From Sphaerulina vaccinii (taxonomy: Eukaryota > Ascomycota > Dothideomycetes > Mycosphaerellales > Mycosphaerellaceae), in contig JAKUDP010000003.1 in NCBI GenBank assembly GCA_022570795.1, positions 1,550,001 through 1,614,000 on the forward strand: a stretch of DNA of 64,000 bases, read 5' to 3'. Both the position numbers and the translations under genes were made by a program. The notes beneath the pieces were generated by a model, which was given only the letters and a program-made list of their open reading frames with translations, did no database searches and was not told where the DNA came from. Below are positions 9,914 to 20,264 of this stretch, piece after piece (within the stretch, counting starts at the first letter, position 1; every line of letters begins with the position of its first letter).

Positions 9914-11033
9914 ATGAGTGCAATCGTTGAAGAACCTGCCGACTACGAGCCGGTCAAGGTTCTCATCACCCTCGTAAGTGCTCATGAAGTCGTGTGCCAT
10001 TGAGCTTTGTACTGATAGCTATGTCAGCATGAGGGAATGGACACGCTCGATGCTATGGGTGAGCAAGAAGATGACTCCATTACCGATTGCACAGCAGCAT
10101 ACTGACAGCCATCCTCAGGTCCGCTTGAGGTCTTCAGCCAGGCTGTGCATGACAAAGAGAACCCAGGTATGTTGACCTCAAATGGTTATGAGGTACGTGT
10201 GGCACTGACATTGAGCTTCAACAGACACCAAGGCCTTCCTTACCGTGTTCGCTGGTCCAGACATCACCACTGCTCAGGGTGCCCGCATCAAGGCCCACTT
10301 CAGCTATGAAGAGGCCATGAAGCGTCTCAGCGAGATCGACGTCCTCGTTGTTCCAGGCGGCAATCACGAGTCTGTCCTCAAAGGCAAGGCCCAGCCATTG
10401 CAGCTGATCAAGGCATACACCGAGCTTCAGAAGAAGACTCCAAACCGCGAGCGCTCGCTCATGTCCGTATGCACTGGCTCGCTCATCCTTGCCGAAGCTG
10501 GTGTTCTCGCTGGACTCACAGCCACTACCCACCCAGATTACATCACCAAGTTCGAGATCCTCTGCTCCAATGTTGTCCAGCGCGACATGTCTGACCGTGT
10601 CGACGTGGTCGAGGAGCGCTATGTGGTCAACAACCTTCGCTACGAGCTCGGAGAGAATGAAGATGAGAATCCATACATCCTGAACAGAAAGGAGCTTAAG
10701 GAGCAGAAGCGTCGCAAGAGCTCGGCTGGTATGTCTCCCATCGAGGAGCGTGCCAATGGTAGCAACGGCACCAATGGTCGCCGCCCATCCAATGCCCGCA
10801 AGGGTAGCATCAGCCTCAAGATGAGCAACACCCGCCGCGAGTCGGTCCTGAAGCGCGCCAACTTGCGTCTGGGTGGCATGCGTGTTCTCACCACCTCTGG
10901 CGTCACTTCCGGCATCGATGGTGCTCTGTACATGGTCGGCGCTTTGGTGTCTGATGATGCCGCCGACGAGGTGGCTCGCAAGATGTGCTACACTTGGAAG
11001 AAGGGCATTGTCGTTGACGGTGTCGATGTTTGA
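9914..11033 (+). CDS. DJ-1/PfpI family protein (isonitrile-hydratase-like)
   Basis: 315 residues from ATG 9914, with introns 9974-10027, 10059-10118 and 10167-10224. The frame is continuous and every junction has GT...AG. The start HEGMDTLDAMGPLEVFSQ matches the family opening strand with its conserved Asp. VLVVPGG follows, then the nucleophile elbow SVCTGSLILAEAG with the reactive Cys. The last helices, TSGVTSGIDGALYMV, are family-typical but are separated from the core by about 90 residues rich in Ser, Asn, Arg and Lys, which look disordered. Family members include isonitrile hydratase, proteases, chaperones and AraC-type sensor domains, so activity is open. Single-domain cytosolic protein is most likely. 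Confidence 0.9.
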
Positions 11034-11708
11034 TGCGTTTTAGCGATGGCGCTCGAGGCGTCGGATGAGAATGAATTGTCCATTGGAGGGACACTTGTAA
11101 GCATAGGCAATGGAAGGAAACCAAGATACCGAGATGCTACCTCGAACCAAAGCGCGAAGAGCACAATGCTCAAGAAGAGACGAACCACACGCAGCTAGCT
11201 ACGATGAAATGAAAGTACCAACAACAAGACCGCCGTCGCTCTTTCTATTCTCTTCCCATTTGCAGCTAGTCGGGCAAAGTCGGGTTCCAACACTTGGCAC
11301 TTGAACGGGACTTCTACGCGTCGTGTTCTGTACAACATCACGTCTCACCACGACCTTTCTCCAGGCGCATGCTATATATGAACGCTCGTCGCCACTGCTG
11401 TCAATGCCCTGGTCATCACGGCAGTGCCGAAGACAACGTCTCTGATGGGAGCTGCCCAGTGTGCGGGGTCTCCCAACCTCTTATCGTGCCTATAGCCCGC
11501 CGATCACGACTGAAGACGCTCTGAACGCCTCTATCATATAGGATGCCCGCGCAGTCATGGTACCGGACCGAAGTCTTTGAGAGGCGAGGGTTATGGCTGC
11601 AGAATTCCCTAGTCAAAAGTAGGTCTTCCATTCTGCACTTGTGACTGACATTTTAGGTCGAAGTAAACCGTCTACGCGAAACGGATATTGAGCAGGAAAG
11701 TCGTCAAG
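11034..11708. other. Intergenic, 675 bp
   Basis: Between the DJ-1/PfpI gene and the FMO-like gene, both on +. Nothing coding or repetitive recognised. A TTG-initiated extension of the FMO frame from 11688 is not needed. Confidence 0.6.
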
Positions 11709-13552
11709 ATGGCAGGAGTAGAAGTCACTCACGATGTGATTGTTGTAGGAGCCGGTAAGCTGTACAGGGAGAGAATACGAAATCATCGACTAATGTTGCA
11801 TCCAGGAATTGGAGGTCTATGTGCTGCGAAGACATACCTGGAACTCTCGCCACAAGCAGACGTGCTCATTATAGAATCGGTACGTGAACGAAGACATTGA
11901 CGGGTCATCGGAAGTCATATATCATTAACGTGTGTTAGAGGGACACAGTAGGTGGAGTCTGGGCAGAGCAGAATCTTTACTGGGGCCTCAAGACGAACAA
12001 CTTATACGGCACTTACGAGTACAGTGACTTTCCCATGGATGCCGAAAGATATGGCATGAAGGAAGGGGCTCACATACCCGGACGTGTCCTGTTCAACTAC
12101 CTTACAGACTATGCCAAACACTTCGATCTACTCTCAAGACTACGAACACGAACCGAGGTGCTTGAGGTAGAGAAGCTGGATGATGGCTGGCGACTCAGCA
12201 CTGTCACCACGAGTGCAGACGGCAACAAAGTGCACGACAGCCACAGAACCAAGAAGCTGATAATGTGCAATGGCCTTGCATCGACACCGAATCCGATCAG
12301 CATACCTGGACACGAGACATTCGACAAGCCTATCTTCAACCATAGTGCCCTCAAAGACAAGGCTGAGGCATTGGCACGAGATCCTGATGTCAAGAAAGTT
12401 ACTGTCGTTGGAGCGTCAAAAATCGGGTACGACGCAGTCTATCTGTTCGCAGACCATGGCAAGAAGGTTGACTGGGTCATACGAAGATCAGGCGGAGGAG
12501 CGGTCTGGATGTCTCAGCCATGGGTCAAGTTAGGGCCATGGACAGTGGTGCTAGAGCACGTTGCGTGCATGAGGTTCTTCACCTGGTTTTCGCCATGTAT
12601 CTGGGGACACTACGATGGCTTCGGCTGGATCAGAGGCCTCTTGAACAGAACACGAATAGGGAGGTGGTTAATGGACGGCTTATGGGAGGGTATCCGTCAA
12701 GACACAATCAACCTTGCAGGCTATCGAAAAGAAAAGAGCCTCCAGCATCTCGAACCTACAGAATGTCTGTTCTGGACTGCGAGAGTTGGCATTCACAACT
12801 ATCCGTCAGATCATCATCAGCTCATTCGAGAAGGCAAAGTCGAAATCCATCGCAAAGACATCGCGAATCTGTCCGAAGGCGGCACGATCAACTTCGACGA
12901 CGGCAGTACTACACAGACAGACGCTACCGTGGCTATCACAGGCTGGCAGCTGACCCCAACAATCAAATTTAAGCCAGATGGCATCGACGCGGCTTTGGGA
13001 GTGCCCAGCCAGTCGTATAGCGAGAAAGAGATCGCCCTTTGGTCCGACCTTGACCAGAAAGCTGATAAGGAGATTCTGCGACAATTCCCTCGTCTCGCAG
13101 ATCCACCGAAACGACAACTGCCTTTCACACAGCCCATCACGCCTTTCCGCATGTATCGAGGCATCGCTCCACCAGGTCTCACGACTCGCGGCGATCGCTC
13201 TCTGGCATTCCTGAAGATGGTCCATTGTACATCGAACATGGTACTTGCTGAGACGCAGGCTCTCTGGACATATGCTTATCTGAGCGATAAGCTTGAGATT
13301 GATGAGGGAGATGTGTATTGGCAGACTGCGTTAAGCAGTAGATTCGGAAAGCTGAGATATCCTTGGGGCTTCAGCCAATGGTATCCTGAGTTTGTGTATG
13401 ATGCAGTCCCCTATGCTGATATGCTATTGACGGGCCTTGGTCTGCGAAGGCACAGGAAGCCTACCTGGTTCAAAGAGCGATTTGAAGGCTATACGATACA
13501 CGACTACAAGGGGATCAACCAGGAGTGGATAGCAAAACAGACGAGGCCGTAA
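11709..13552 (+). CDS. FMO-like flavoprotein monooxygenase
   Basis: 577 residues from ATG 11709, with introns 11755-11805 and 11880-11938. The FAD-binding site is formed across the first junction (VVGAGIGGLCAA), and RDTVGGVW follows as in flavin-containing and Baeyer-Villiger-type monooxygenases. The second Rossmann motif, for NADPH, reads VVGASKIGYDA, with Ala-Ser-Lys where GxGxxG/A is usual. Late motifs include VAITGWQLTPT, the conserved strand before the FAD-interacting end. Such enzymes oxygenate N, S or ketone substrates in detoxification or secondary metabolism; no substrate can be assigned. It converges on the salicylate-hydroxylase-like gene with only 45 bp between stops. No backbone synthase is nearby. 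Confidence 0.88.
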
Positions 13553-13597
13553 GAAGACATCGGTTTTGCTAATGTAACTATGATGAACACAAAGCTT

Positions 13598-14950
13598 TCA
13601 TCTGGACGATGCCATCATCATTTTTCCTACTTCGACAGTGGCCTGCAAGTCGTACTCAGTAATGAAGTCTTGCCAGTTCTCCAGCGCTGCTCTCAATTTC
13701 TCTATATTCAAGCCAACCTCGGAGCACCCGCACAACAAGTCACCGGCATTCTCACTCTCTTTCGCAATCATGGATCTTCTAGGTCTTCTCAACTCATCAT
13801 ACACCTTGAAAGCTTTCGGGATCTGGTCTGCATCCTGTACCTCATTCAAAAGAGTCGACAGCAATAGCGCATCTTCTATCGCCTGTCCAGCACCGGCACC
13901 ATGAAACGGCGCAAACGCTCCTGCAGCGTCGCCAATGATGCATACGTTGCTATTGCTGTACCTTGGCGTCTCTGGATGGACTCTTCCACCAAGTGCATGC
14001 AGTTTGGGCTGGGCAGAGAAGAGCTTCGCCATAGCCTTGCCTACGTTACCCCAGGCACTCAAGTGCTCTTCAAGCTGCTCCTTAGGCCACTCATGCCAGG
14101 CTTCTCCTTCCCAAGGCCACGGAATCTCATCAGACTTCTTGTCTTTGCGCTGGCCTGCTATGACTTGCATTGACTGGCCATCATCAAGCTTGTCAGTCAA
14201 GACAAATCCGCCAACACCAACCCAGCCGCACTGTGTTGTCTCTTCACAGTACTCTTCACCGAAAGCTTCGATCGCTTGATCAATTGGCACGACAATTCTG
14301 ATACTGTAGCCACCAGTGAATACGGGCTTGATTGCAGGATGACCAGATCCAAGAACGGCTTCTCTTACGATACTGTTGATACCATCGCCGCCAATGACAG
14401 CATCAAATGTTCGAACAGTCCCATCCACAAAGATCACCCGAGCTTGCGGGAATGCTTCAGATCCAACTTCCACTTTCGCAACTCGCTGTTGTGTATGAAT
14501 CGCAACATGCGGTATAGTCCTATTGATCTCTCTCTGAAACCCACCTCGACTAACCACAATCTGCGGCATAGACTTAGTATCAACATAACTTATCAATTCT
14601 CCTTGATATGGTCCAGTGCCCTAATCATTGTACCATCTATCATCAGCCATTATCAAAACTTCTTCTTCGGGAACATGTGATAATAGTACCATCATCATCT
14701 TCGCCGTCCTCGTCATTCTAGTCCCACCAGCATCATCTAAAGCTTGCCTTAGATCTGGTGCAATCATCTGCAGAGCTTTCTGAGCGTTCGCGCCTAGTCC
14801 GAAGGCTTGTCCGCCATACCAGGTTCCATCAGAGGCTTCGAAGATTTGGACAGAGAAGAGAAGGTTTTTGGAAAGACCTTTGGCTAGACAGACGCTTGCT
14901 AGGCCGTTGCCTATGATTGCGAGGTGGAGTTTCTTGCATTCAGAGGACAT
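13598..14950 (-). CDS. FAD-dependent monooxygenase, salicylate-hydroxylase-like
   Basis: 427 residues from ATG 14950 if a 69-nt intron (14621-14689, gtacta...attag) is removed. That intron is in phase and contains TAG, so the unspliced frame stops at 14621. Removing it gives the join AKMMM-GTGPYQGELIS, which restores the family's MMGxGPHxG-like strand. The N-terminal dinucleotide fold reads IIGNGLASVCLA, an unusual version of GxGxxG. The second FAD motif, GDAAGAFAPFHGAG, is canonical. The family hydroxylates aromatic acids or tailors polyketides using NAD(P)H and FAD. Alternative reading: a pseudogene split by a stop codon. The restored motif favours splicing. Confidence 0.85.
14621..14689 (-). 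other. 69-nt in-phase intron with stop codon
   Basis: Donor gtacta, branch-like CTGAT, acceptor attag. Length is a multiple of three and the only in-frame stop is TAG at its end, so retention would truncate the monooxygenase at about 109 residues. Confidence 0.7.
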
Positions 14951-15638
14951 GATGGGTTATGCTCATTCCTGGAGCATAGCTGGTGATGAGGTTGATTGAT
15001 ATATGCTTGATGCCCTAAGTCTTGACTAGGGTCGATCGGCTATAGCAGGCTAGTGGCGTATAGAATATGCCAGTAGACAGTAGGGCTATGTAGTCTCCTT
15101 AGGAAGCGTTGTCCTCGGGCCTTCGGACCATGTGGTATGTTCCGGCGGGCTCGCGGAAACATGCTTCCGGAGTATGGATCGACAAGGCAGTCGTATCGTG
15201 ATAGGGTTCTTCATTGGGAGCTTGTTGCTCTGTGCTGTCGATATCATCGCACAAGGATGGCATAGCTTTCTGCCAAGCAGCAGTAGCTCAATGCTAGCTC
15301 ATCTTCGCTCTCCAAATCCGGTATCCACGACTATCTCTCGTACACGACCGAATAGCATCTCTGAAGACACGAATGCATGTTCAACAGCTCTGTCTGTGAG
15401 CTTGTCGCCACAGTAGCAGTGAGAATAGAGAGAGACAGCGAGTGATCATGACAGTATCGTAACATTGATGGAAAGTATGTACCTCAAACCACCAATCACC
15501 AGCTATCGTAGCAAGTGCAGTCGTGTACAAAAGTAGCCAGCCTCAATCAAAAGATGTTGAGCAAGAGGCCAGCTGATGAGTAAGGTAAGAAAGAGTCGTA
15601 CGAGAAGAAGATGTGCATGCATCAGCAACGGTAGCCGA
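14951..15638. other. Intergenic, 688 bp
   Basis: Promoter side of the monooxygenase and 3' side of the nuclear basic protein gene. Only a Ser-rich frame without homology is open on +. Nothing supported. Confidence 0.55.
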
Positions 15639-16409
15639 TCACTCGACAGCCGCAGCATCAGCATCAGCGCCCTCCATCTTGACATCCTCGCCAGGTGCTG
15701 CTGGTGGCATCGAAGTCTCCTTACTCTCGACAGCAGTAGTCTCCTCCTCAGCCTCTTCGGCAACGGTATCCTCCTCTTTGACGGCTGGAGTAGCAGCTTT
15801 CTTGACTCGTGGCTTGGCTGGAGTCTTCTTCTTCTTTGGCGAGCCAGCTGCGGCTGCGTTGGCCTCATCGGTCGGAGCACCATCCTCAGATGCCTGCTTG
15901 GTCTTCTTTGCAGGAGTCTTCTTGGGAGTCTTGGCCTTCTTCATTGCGCTGCCTTCGATCTCGCCGCTCTCAGCGCCTGGCTGTTCGTCATCGCTCTCTT
16001 TCTTGGTTCGCTTCTTGGCTGGGGTCTTCTTTGGGGTGGTTGGGGAAGGAGCTAGAGATGCGTGGTTAGTTCTCGCAAGCGGAGAAATGGCCGATGTGAG
16101 TGACACACCTTTGTAGCCCTCCTCGCCTTCAGCTGGACGAGGCAGAACAAGCTTCTTCTTGAGAGTACCCCACGTGTTCTGAGCCGTCTTCTTGGTAGCG
16201 AAGCCTCCGAACTTGATGAAGAGGTCAATGTCGATCTCTGGTGGGCCTGTATGGAGTTAGTCGTGCTGGAAGCTGACATCGGCAGCGCAGTGCTCGTGGG
16301 AAAGGAGAGACATACCGCTCTTGAGTGAGGACATGGCAGCGATGAGAAGTGCTTGCTCTCGCTCGGAGAACTGAGTGGCCGGAGCCTCGACAACCTGAGT
16401 CTCAGACAT
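15639..16409 (-). CDS. Nuclear protein with fungal Myb-like domain and H1-like basic tail
   Basis: 214 residues from ATG 16409, with introns 16247-16315 and 16052-16108. The N-terminal 75 residues hold a small helical domain: FSEREQALLIAAM, then DIDLFIKFGGFATKKTA and NTWGTLKKKL. This matches the fungal Myb/SANT-like pattern in which a Trp and a Lys cluster end the third helix. The remaining part is low complexity, with repeated PKKTPAKK and KTPAKP motifs like linker histone tails, alternating with acidic stretches and ending in an acidic tail. DNA or chromatin binding in the nucleus is a reasonable inference; such genes are often mislabelled histone H1, but no winged-helix globular domain is present. 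Confidence 0.8.
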
Positions 16410-17439
16410 GATGGCTTCGTGGATGAGTTCTTGTGTTTCGAGCGTGGCTGTGTCAAGTCAGCAAGTGTATCTGAAATGGCCAAGTCAGATATCAATTGTT
16501 TGTCGCTCGACAAGTCAGCGTGGAGAGTGGTGTGGTACCAAGGGAGCGTTGGGAAGGCCTGATCTGCTTCTTCTTAGAGGGCATACTGACTGTGTGTTTG
16601 TTTGTGAAAGAGGAAGTTGGAGGGCTGTAGAAGTACAGTTGTGATTTGAGTGGTTTTGGATGTTGGGAAGGAAGTCCAGGTTGGAAGGGAAGGAGCGAAG
16701 GGCTTTTGTAGTCGGTAGGGGCACCCAAAGCTCACCTGTGCGTTGCCGTGCCATTGTGTGAATGGTTTGCTATTCACTCACGACCTGAATTCATTGTCCC
16801 CAGAAGCTTCCCAGCTATTGTGTGAGGATGTCATACGATTGTCGGGCTTGGAGTCCGCCTTAATACGGAGTGAATGCGCTTTCTTATTGTGCCCTGCTGC
16901 TGCCTATAGTTGGGTGTGTCATAGCTCTCAGAAAGGTGATGTTTTGATGAGTGAAGTTGACAATGGTGTTCATTCCTGCTATTGTTGTGACACTCCCACC
17001 ACTTGATTGCCCGAATTGAGCACTCCACTCATCGCAGACCGCGGAACTATGACAGCGGGAAGGAGCTCGTTGTCATTCACTGCGAAGTGTTCCAGGTACT
17101 ATCCTGCGTGGGACGAGACTTGCGAGCCTAAGGCATTCGCAGGCCTGAAGGAAACCTGTTGTTGTAGGCGAGACAGTCCATATTCCCGTCTCTGAATGGC
17201 TACCTCCCACGAAGCGTGAGGGCATGAGAGACGCCTCCTGTCCAGACTCCGAACCTCCTCCTGCCTTCGATCAGAGTCCATCGCCCAAGCCACAGCTCAC
17301 AGTCGAGTTGGCATTATTGTTGTCAGCATCTTCCCTCTCGTTGCTGCGGAGCACTGTAGAAAAGGCGAGAACTGTACAACGCTATCAAAATCCACATAGC
17401 CAATGAGGCGGAAGAGGACCAGTGATGCACCATAGCTCA
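16410..17439. other. Intergenic, 1.03 kb
   Basis: From 16410 to about 16760 the minus strand is pyrimidine-rich (long CT tracts), the expected leader and promoter of the Myb/H1-like gene. The remainder to 17439 holds only short frames in all six phases and no recognisable gene. Confidence 0.5.
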
Positions 17440-18867
17440 CTAATTGCCGCTGTAGTCGACCAACTCAATATCAACAGCGGTCCATTCATTGACGCCCATC
17501 ACAACAGGCATGAAGGGAGCGTTGATCTCTGCACCGGCGAGCGGATACTGCGCACCATCTGTGGAACCACTTCCCCAGGAGCATCAGGCACTGCATGTGA
17601 GCGGTAATCCCTCTCATGGGAGTGACATAGAGGCTGTGAAGTGTGCCGTAGTGCTGGTTCTCGGTCAAGTCGTTCCAGTGAGTCTGTCTCCAGAGTCATA
17701 TCCATCTCCAAGCTCAAAGCCCTCCGCAGTCTCCATCTTGCTGAAGTCGACAAGGTTGTTCATGGTGAAGTCGTGGTCAAACCCCTTTGGCGATACTGCT
17801 CGACGCCAGTCTGCTGCTCTCTGCTAGTCTGCGGCGACATAGGGAGCATGTCTGTGCCAGTCCATGTACTGACTAGACCGCTGCTGGAGTCGTAGTCTGG
17901 TGGGATGCTGCTCGTAGAAATCATGTATACCTGATCAACATCCTGTGTGGTGGAGACGGCTGCCACCCCATCGCTTGCAAATAGCTCTCTGGCGGGAATG
18001 ATGCCGATAAGTAGTGCGCAGATCGCGAGTATCTCGGACGCGGATGTACTGGGTAAGCTTCCTCGTTGCCAGTAGTGATGGCTTGAGTGGCGGACCTGCC
18101 TTCAGAAGGCAGGCTCGATGTCTGGTTGACATCGACTTTACCGCAGCCCAAAGACGCCACCGGAGCTTTGCACCTGCTCGTACATCTCCTCACTACTACT
18201 GAACACGCTGTTATCGAACAGCTCTGGACCGAACGCGCTGTCGAGTGCGCATGCTGAAGGGTCGTCCAAATCCATGGTCTGCAATGGAGAAGCAGCAGCG
18301 AGCATAAGGTCGTCTATGCTGCTGTCGGCCGTCTACACCGAGATTGGTGGTTGCTGCAAGTGGCCAGTCTCGCTCGAGGCTTGCGGGAGTTGGCTCGAAG
18401 AAGCGTGTGAGCTGTGACAGATCGCTGTTGAAGTCGTAGTTGCTGTCACTGACGGCAGCAAGAACCCATGGCATCGTGTTGGAGTTGTCCAGCTCATCAG
18501 CAGACGGCACGTAGTACTGCGCGCTCGGATTGAGAATGGCACTGCGGACCTGCCTCGAAAGGCAGGCTCAATGTCGCATGGACATTGACTTTACCGCAGC
18601 CAGCATGCCTGTGCCGGTCCATGTACCAGCGAGATCGCTGCTGAAGTCGTAGTTGTTGTCAAAGACAGAGAGCATTTCGCAAGGCGGCGTGTTGGTGTCA
18701 AGTGCAACGTCGAAGTTGAGCTGTAGTTGATATGATGGGCTGGTGTCTTGTTGAGCTGGAAGTCTGTTATCTTCCGTGGAAGGCGGAATGTCAAAAGCCC
18801 CATGTGAAGTGGCAGGAGCAAATGATCCCTGAGGCAGTCGCGATCCGCGTGAAGTGAAAGAATCCAT
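17440..18867 (-). CDS. Unrecognised multi-exon gene with internal repeats
   Basis: A chain of coding-looking segments on the minus strand, in changing phases, beginning at ATG 18867 (MDSFTSRGSRLPQG) and ending at TAG 17440 (VDIELVDYSGN). The start lies only 21 bp after the Kae1 stop, so a later start is possible. Related motifs recur: NNYDFSSDLAGTWTGTGML, SNYDFNSDL, DYDSSSGLVSTWTGTDML and DHDFTMNNLVDFSKME. Other segments are acidic, for example SIDDLMLAAASPLQTMDLDD. Two segments are separated from the next by nearly identical 45-46 nt GT...AG inserts (18550-18594, 18096-18141). I could not settle every junction, so the exon list is incomplete. No domain is recognised; Asp, Ser and Thr content suggests a largely disordered protein. 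It may be lineage-specific, or partly decayed. Confidence 0.45.
18090..18148 (-). repeat. Double-hairpin intron-like element, copy A
   Basis: 59 nt with two adjacent inverted repeats: 18095-18103 with 18105-18113 (9 bp) and 18115-18122 with 18128-18135 (8 bp, loop 5). On the minus strand the span 18096-18141 begins GTAAAG and ends GCAG, the form of a 46-nt intron in the host gene. It is about 80 percent identical to copy B. Confidence 0.7.
18544..18601 (-). repeat. Double-hairpin intron-like element, copy B
   Basis: 58 nt with the same design as copy A: 18549-18555 with 18560-18566 (7 bp, loop cgaa) and 18568-18575 with 18581-18588 (8 bp, loop gcatg). The third pair of the second stem is A-T here and G-C in copy A, a compensatory change. 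The intron-like span on the minus strand is 18550-18594 (45 nt, in-frame TGA inside). Confidence 0.7.
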
Positions 18868-18888
18868 CTGAAGTGAAGCATGACCTTC

Positions 18889-19989
18889 TCAGTCACGCCA
18901 ATTGATAAGCACTTCATCAGTCCTGAAGCGCTGAGTGCACATAGTCTCTTCAAGCTTCGTCCGGTATCCCATCTCGTACGCCAGGAGTCCAGCATGTGCG
19001 ATCATGATACCATTGTCGATGCAGAATCTTTCATCCGTAGCAAAGACACTGCCTCCACGCTCACTGGCCATTATCCCCATCATCTCCTGCAGTCTGAGAT
19101 TGCATCCCACACCGCCAACAATAAGCACCTGCGAACTTCCCACATGTGCCATTGCCCTTTCTGTAATCTCGACCAACATAGCGTAGGCCGTTTCCTGTAA
19201 TGTGAAGCATAGATCCTCCCTCGTGACCACTTCCCCACTCTCTTCATCCTTCCAGTCGTTCCCCAGCCTATGCGCCATCTCCTCCACCTTTGCGAGAATA
19301 CCACTGAAGCTCACATCCATACCCTTCACCGCGTATGGTAGATCCAGTAACACCTTGCCTCGCTTGGCCAGTTGCTCAATATTGTACCCTGGCGCAGGAT
19401 CATTTGAGATCTCTAAGACTCGTGCGAACCGATCCAAGCAGTTTCCCACAGCGATGTCCAATGCTTCACCAAAAATCCTATACCGTTGCGCCGAGTACGC
19501 TATAACCTGCGTGTTCCCTCCACTGACATAGAGAACTACAGGATTCTGTGCTCCTGTGATCGCCCTCCCCATCTCAATATGTCCGACGCAGTGATTGACA
19601 CCTACGAGAGGCTTCTCCCAAAGCTGGCTAAGCATTCGCGCTGCTATGGCTACACTTGAGAGAGGCGCTCCCATGCCTGGTCCTTGTGTGAAGCATATGC
19701 AGTCAATGTCTTCGATTGTGATGCCGGCTTGTTTTATGGCTTGTTTGACTAGTCGGACCACCCATCTTCGGTGGTGGGCTGCTGTGTCTTTGGGGAGGAA
19801 ACCTGTTCCAGGAGGGGAGACGAAGGTGTGTCGTAAATTGGAGAGAATCTGGACTGGTGGTTGTTTGAAGTGGCCATCGTCGGAGTGGGCGCTGTCGTGG
19901 GGCGAGGGCGGTGATGATGGGGAGGGGTGGAGGATGACACCGACGCCCAGTTTGTTGGCGCTGCCTTCGAGGCCGAGAGCGATGGGCAT
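18889..19989 (-). CDS. kae1: tRNA N6-threonylcarbamoyladenosine synthase, KEOPS subunit Kae1
   Basis: Intronless, 366 residues from ATG 19989 ([17 protein letters not shown], the standard Kae1 start; an upstream in-frame extension has no family match). Motifs: metal-binding His pair in [16 protein letters not shown], the phosphate-loop-like [11 protein letters not shown], and [14 protein letters not shown] near the C-terminus. Kae1 transfers the threonylcarbamoyl group from TC-AMP to A37 of ANN-decoding tRNAs within KEOPS (with Bud32, Pcc1, Cgi121), and KEOPS also affects telomeres and transcription in yeast. Length is normal for a fungal Kae1. It is divergent from the BAR-domain gene with 275 bp between starts, a likely shared promoter. 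Confidence 0.95.
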   Translation of the reverse strand: MPIALGLEGSANKLGVGVILHPSPSSPPSPHDSAHSDDGHFKQPPVQILSNLRHTFVSPPGTGFLPKDTAAHHRRWVVRLVKQAIKQAGITIEDIDCICFTQGPGMGAPLSSVAIAARMLSQLWEKPLVGVNHCVGHIEMGRAITGAQNPVVLYVSGGNTQVIAYSAQRYRIFGEALDIAVGNCLDRFARVLEISNDPAPGYNIEQLAKRGKVLLDLPYAVKGMDVSFSGILAKVEEMAHRLGNDWKDEESGEVVTREDLCFTLQETAYAMLVEITERAMAHVGSSQVLIVGGVGCNLRLQEMMGIMASERGGSVFATDERFCIDNGIMIAHAGLLAYEMGYRTKLEETMCTQRFRTDEVLINWRD

Positions 19990-20264
19990 GGTGAATACTT
20001 CTGTTAGGTGGTGTGAATGGTATAGAATTGTCTTCATGTGAAGAAGAGTGAGTGGGGTTCTTGTGGCTTTCGAGAATGACATGGGCTGAGCCACTGCCTA
20101 CTCGTTTGCTTCGTAGACACACTGTCTTATGCGACAACATCTTCACTGACACTCTTACACACTCACCTCTTCCTCATTCTGGTCGCTGAGTCGGCCACTG
20201 CACATATCACCACTGCATTGCCCTGTCATATTGTGTGAGAGAGAAGAGAGGAAAAGACGTCAAA

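Noticed and set aside
11688..11900. Upstream TTG start for the FMO-like protein
   Set aside because: ATG at 11709 gives the normal short lead before the FAD-binding strand.
13598..14950. Pseudogene split by an in-frame TAG at 14621
   Set aside because: A 69-nt GT...AG intron covers the stop, keeps phase and restores a family-typical strand (MMM-GTGPYQG).
9914..14950. Secondary metabolite gene cluster
   Set aside because: No PKS, NRPS, terpene cyclase or prenyltransferase in the window; tailoring-type enzymes alone are not enough.
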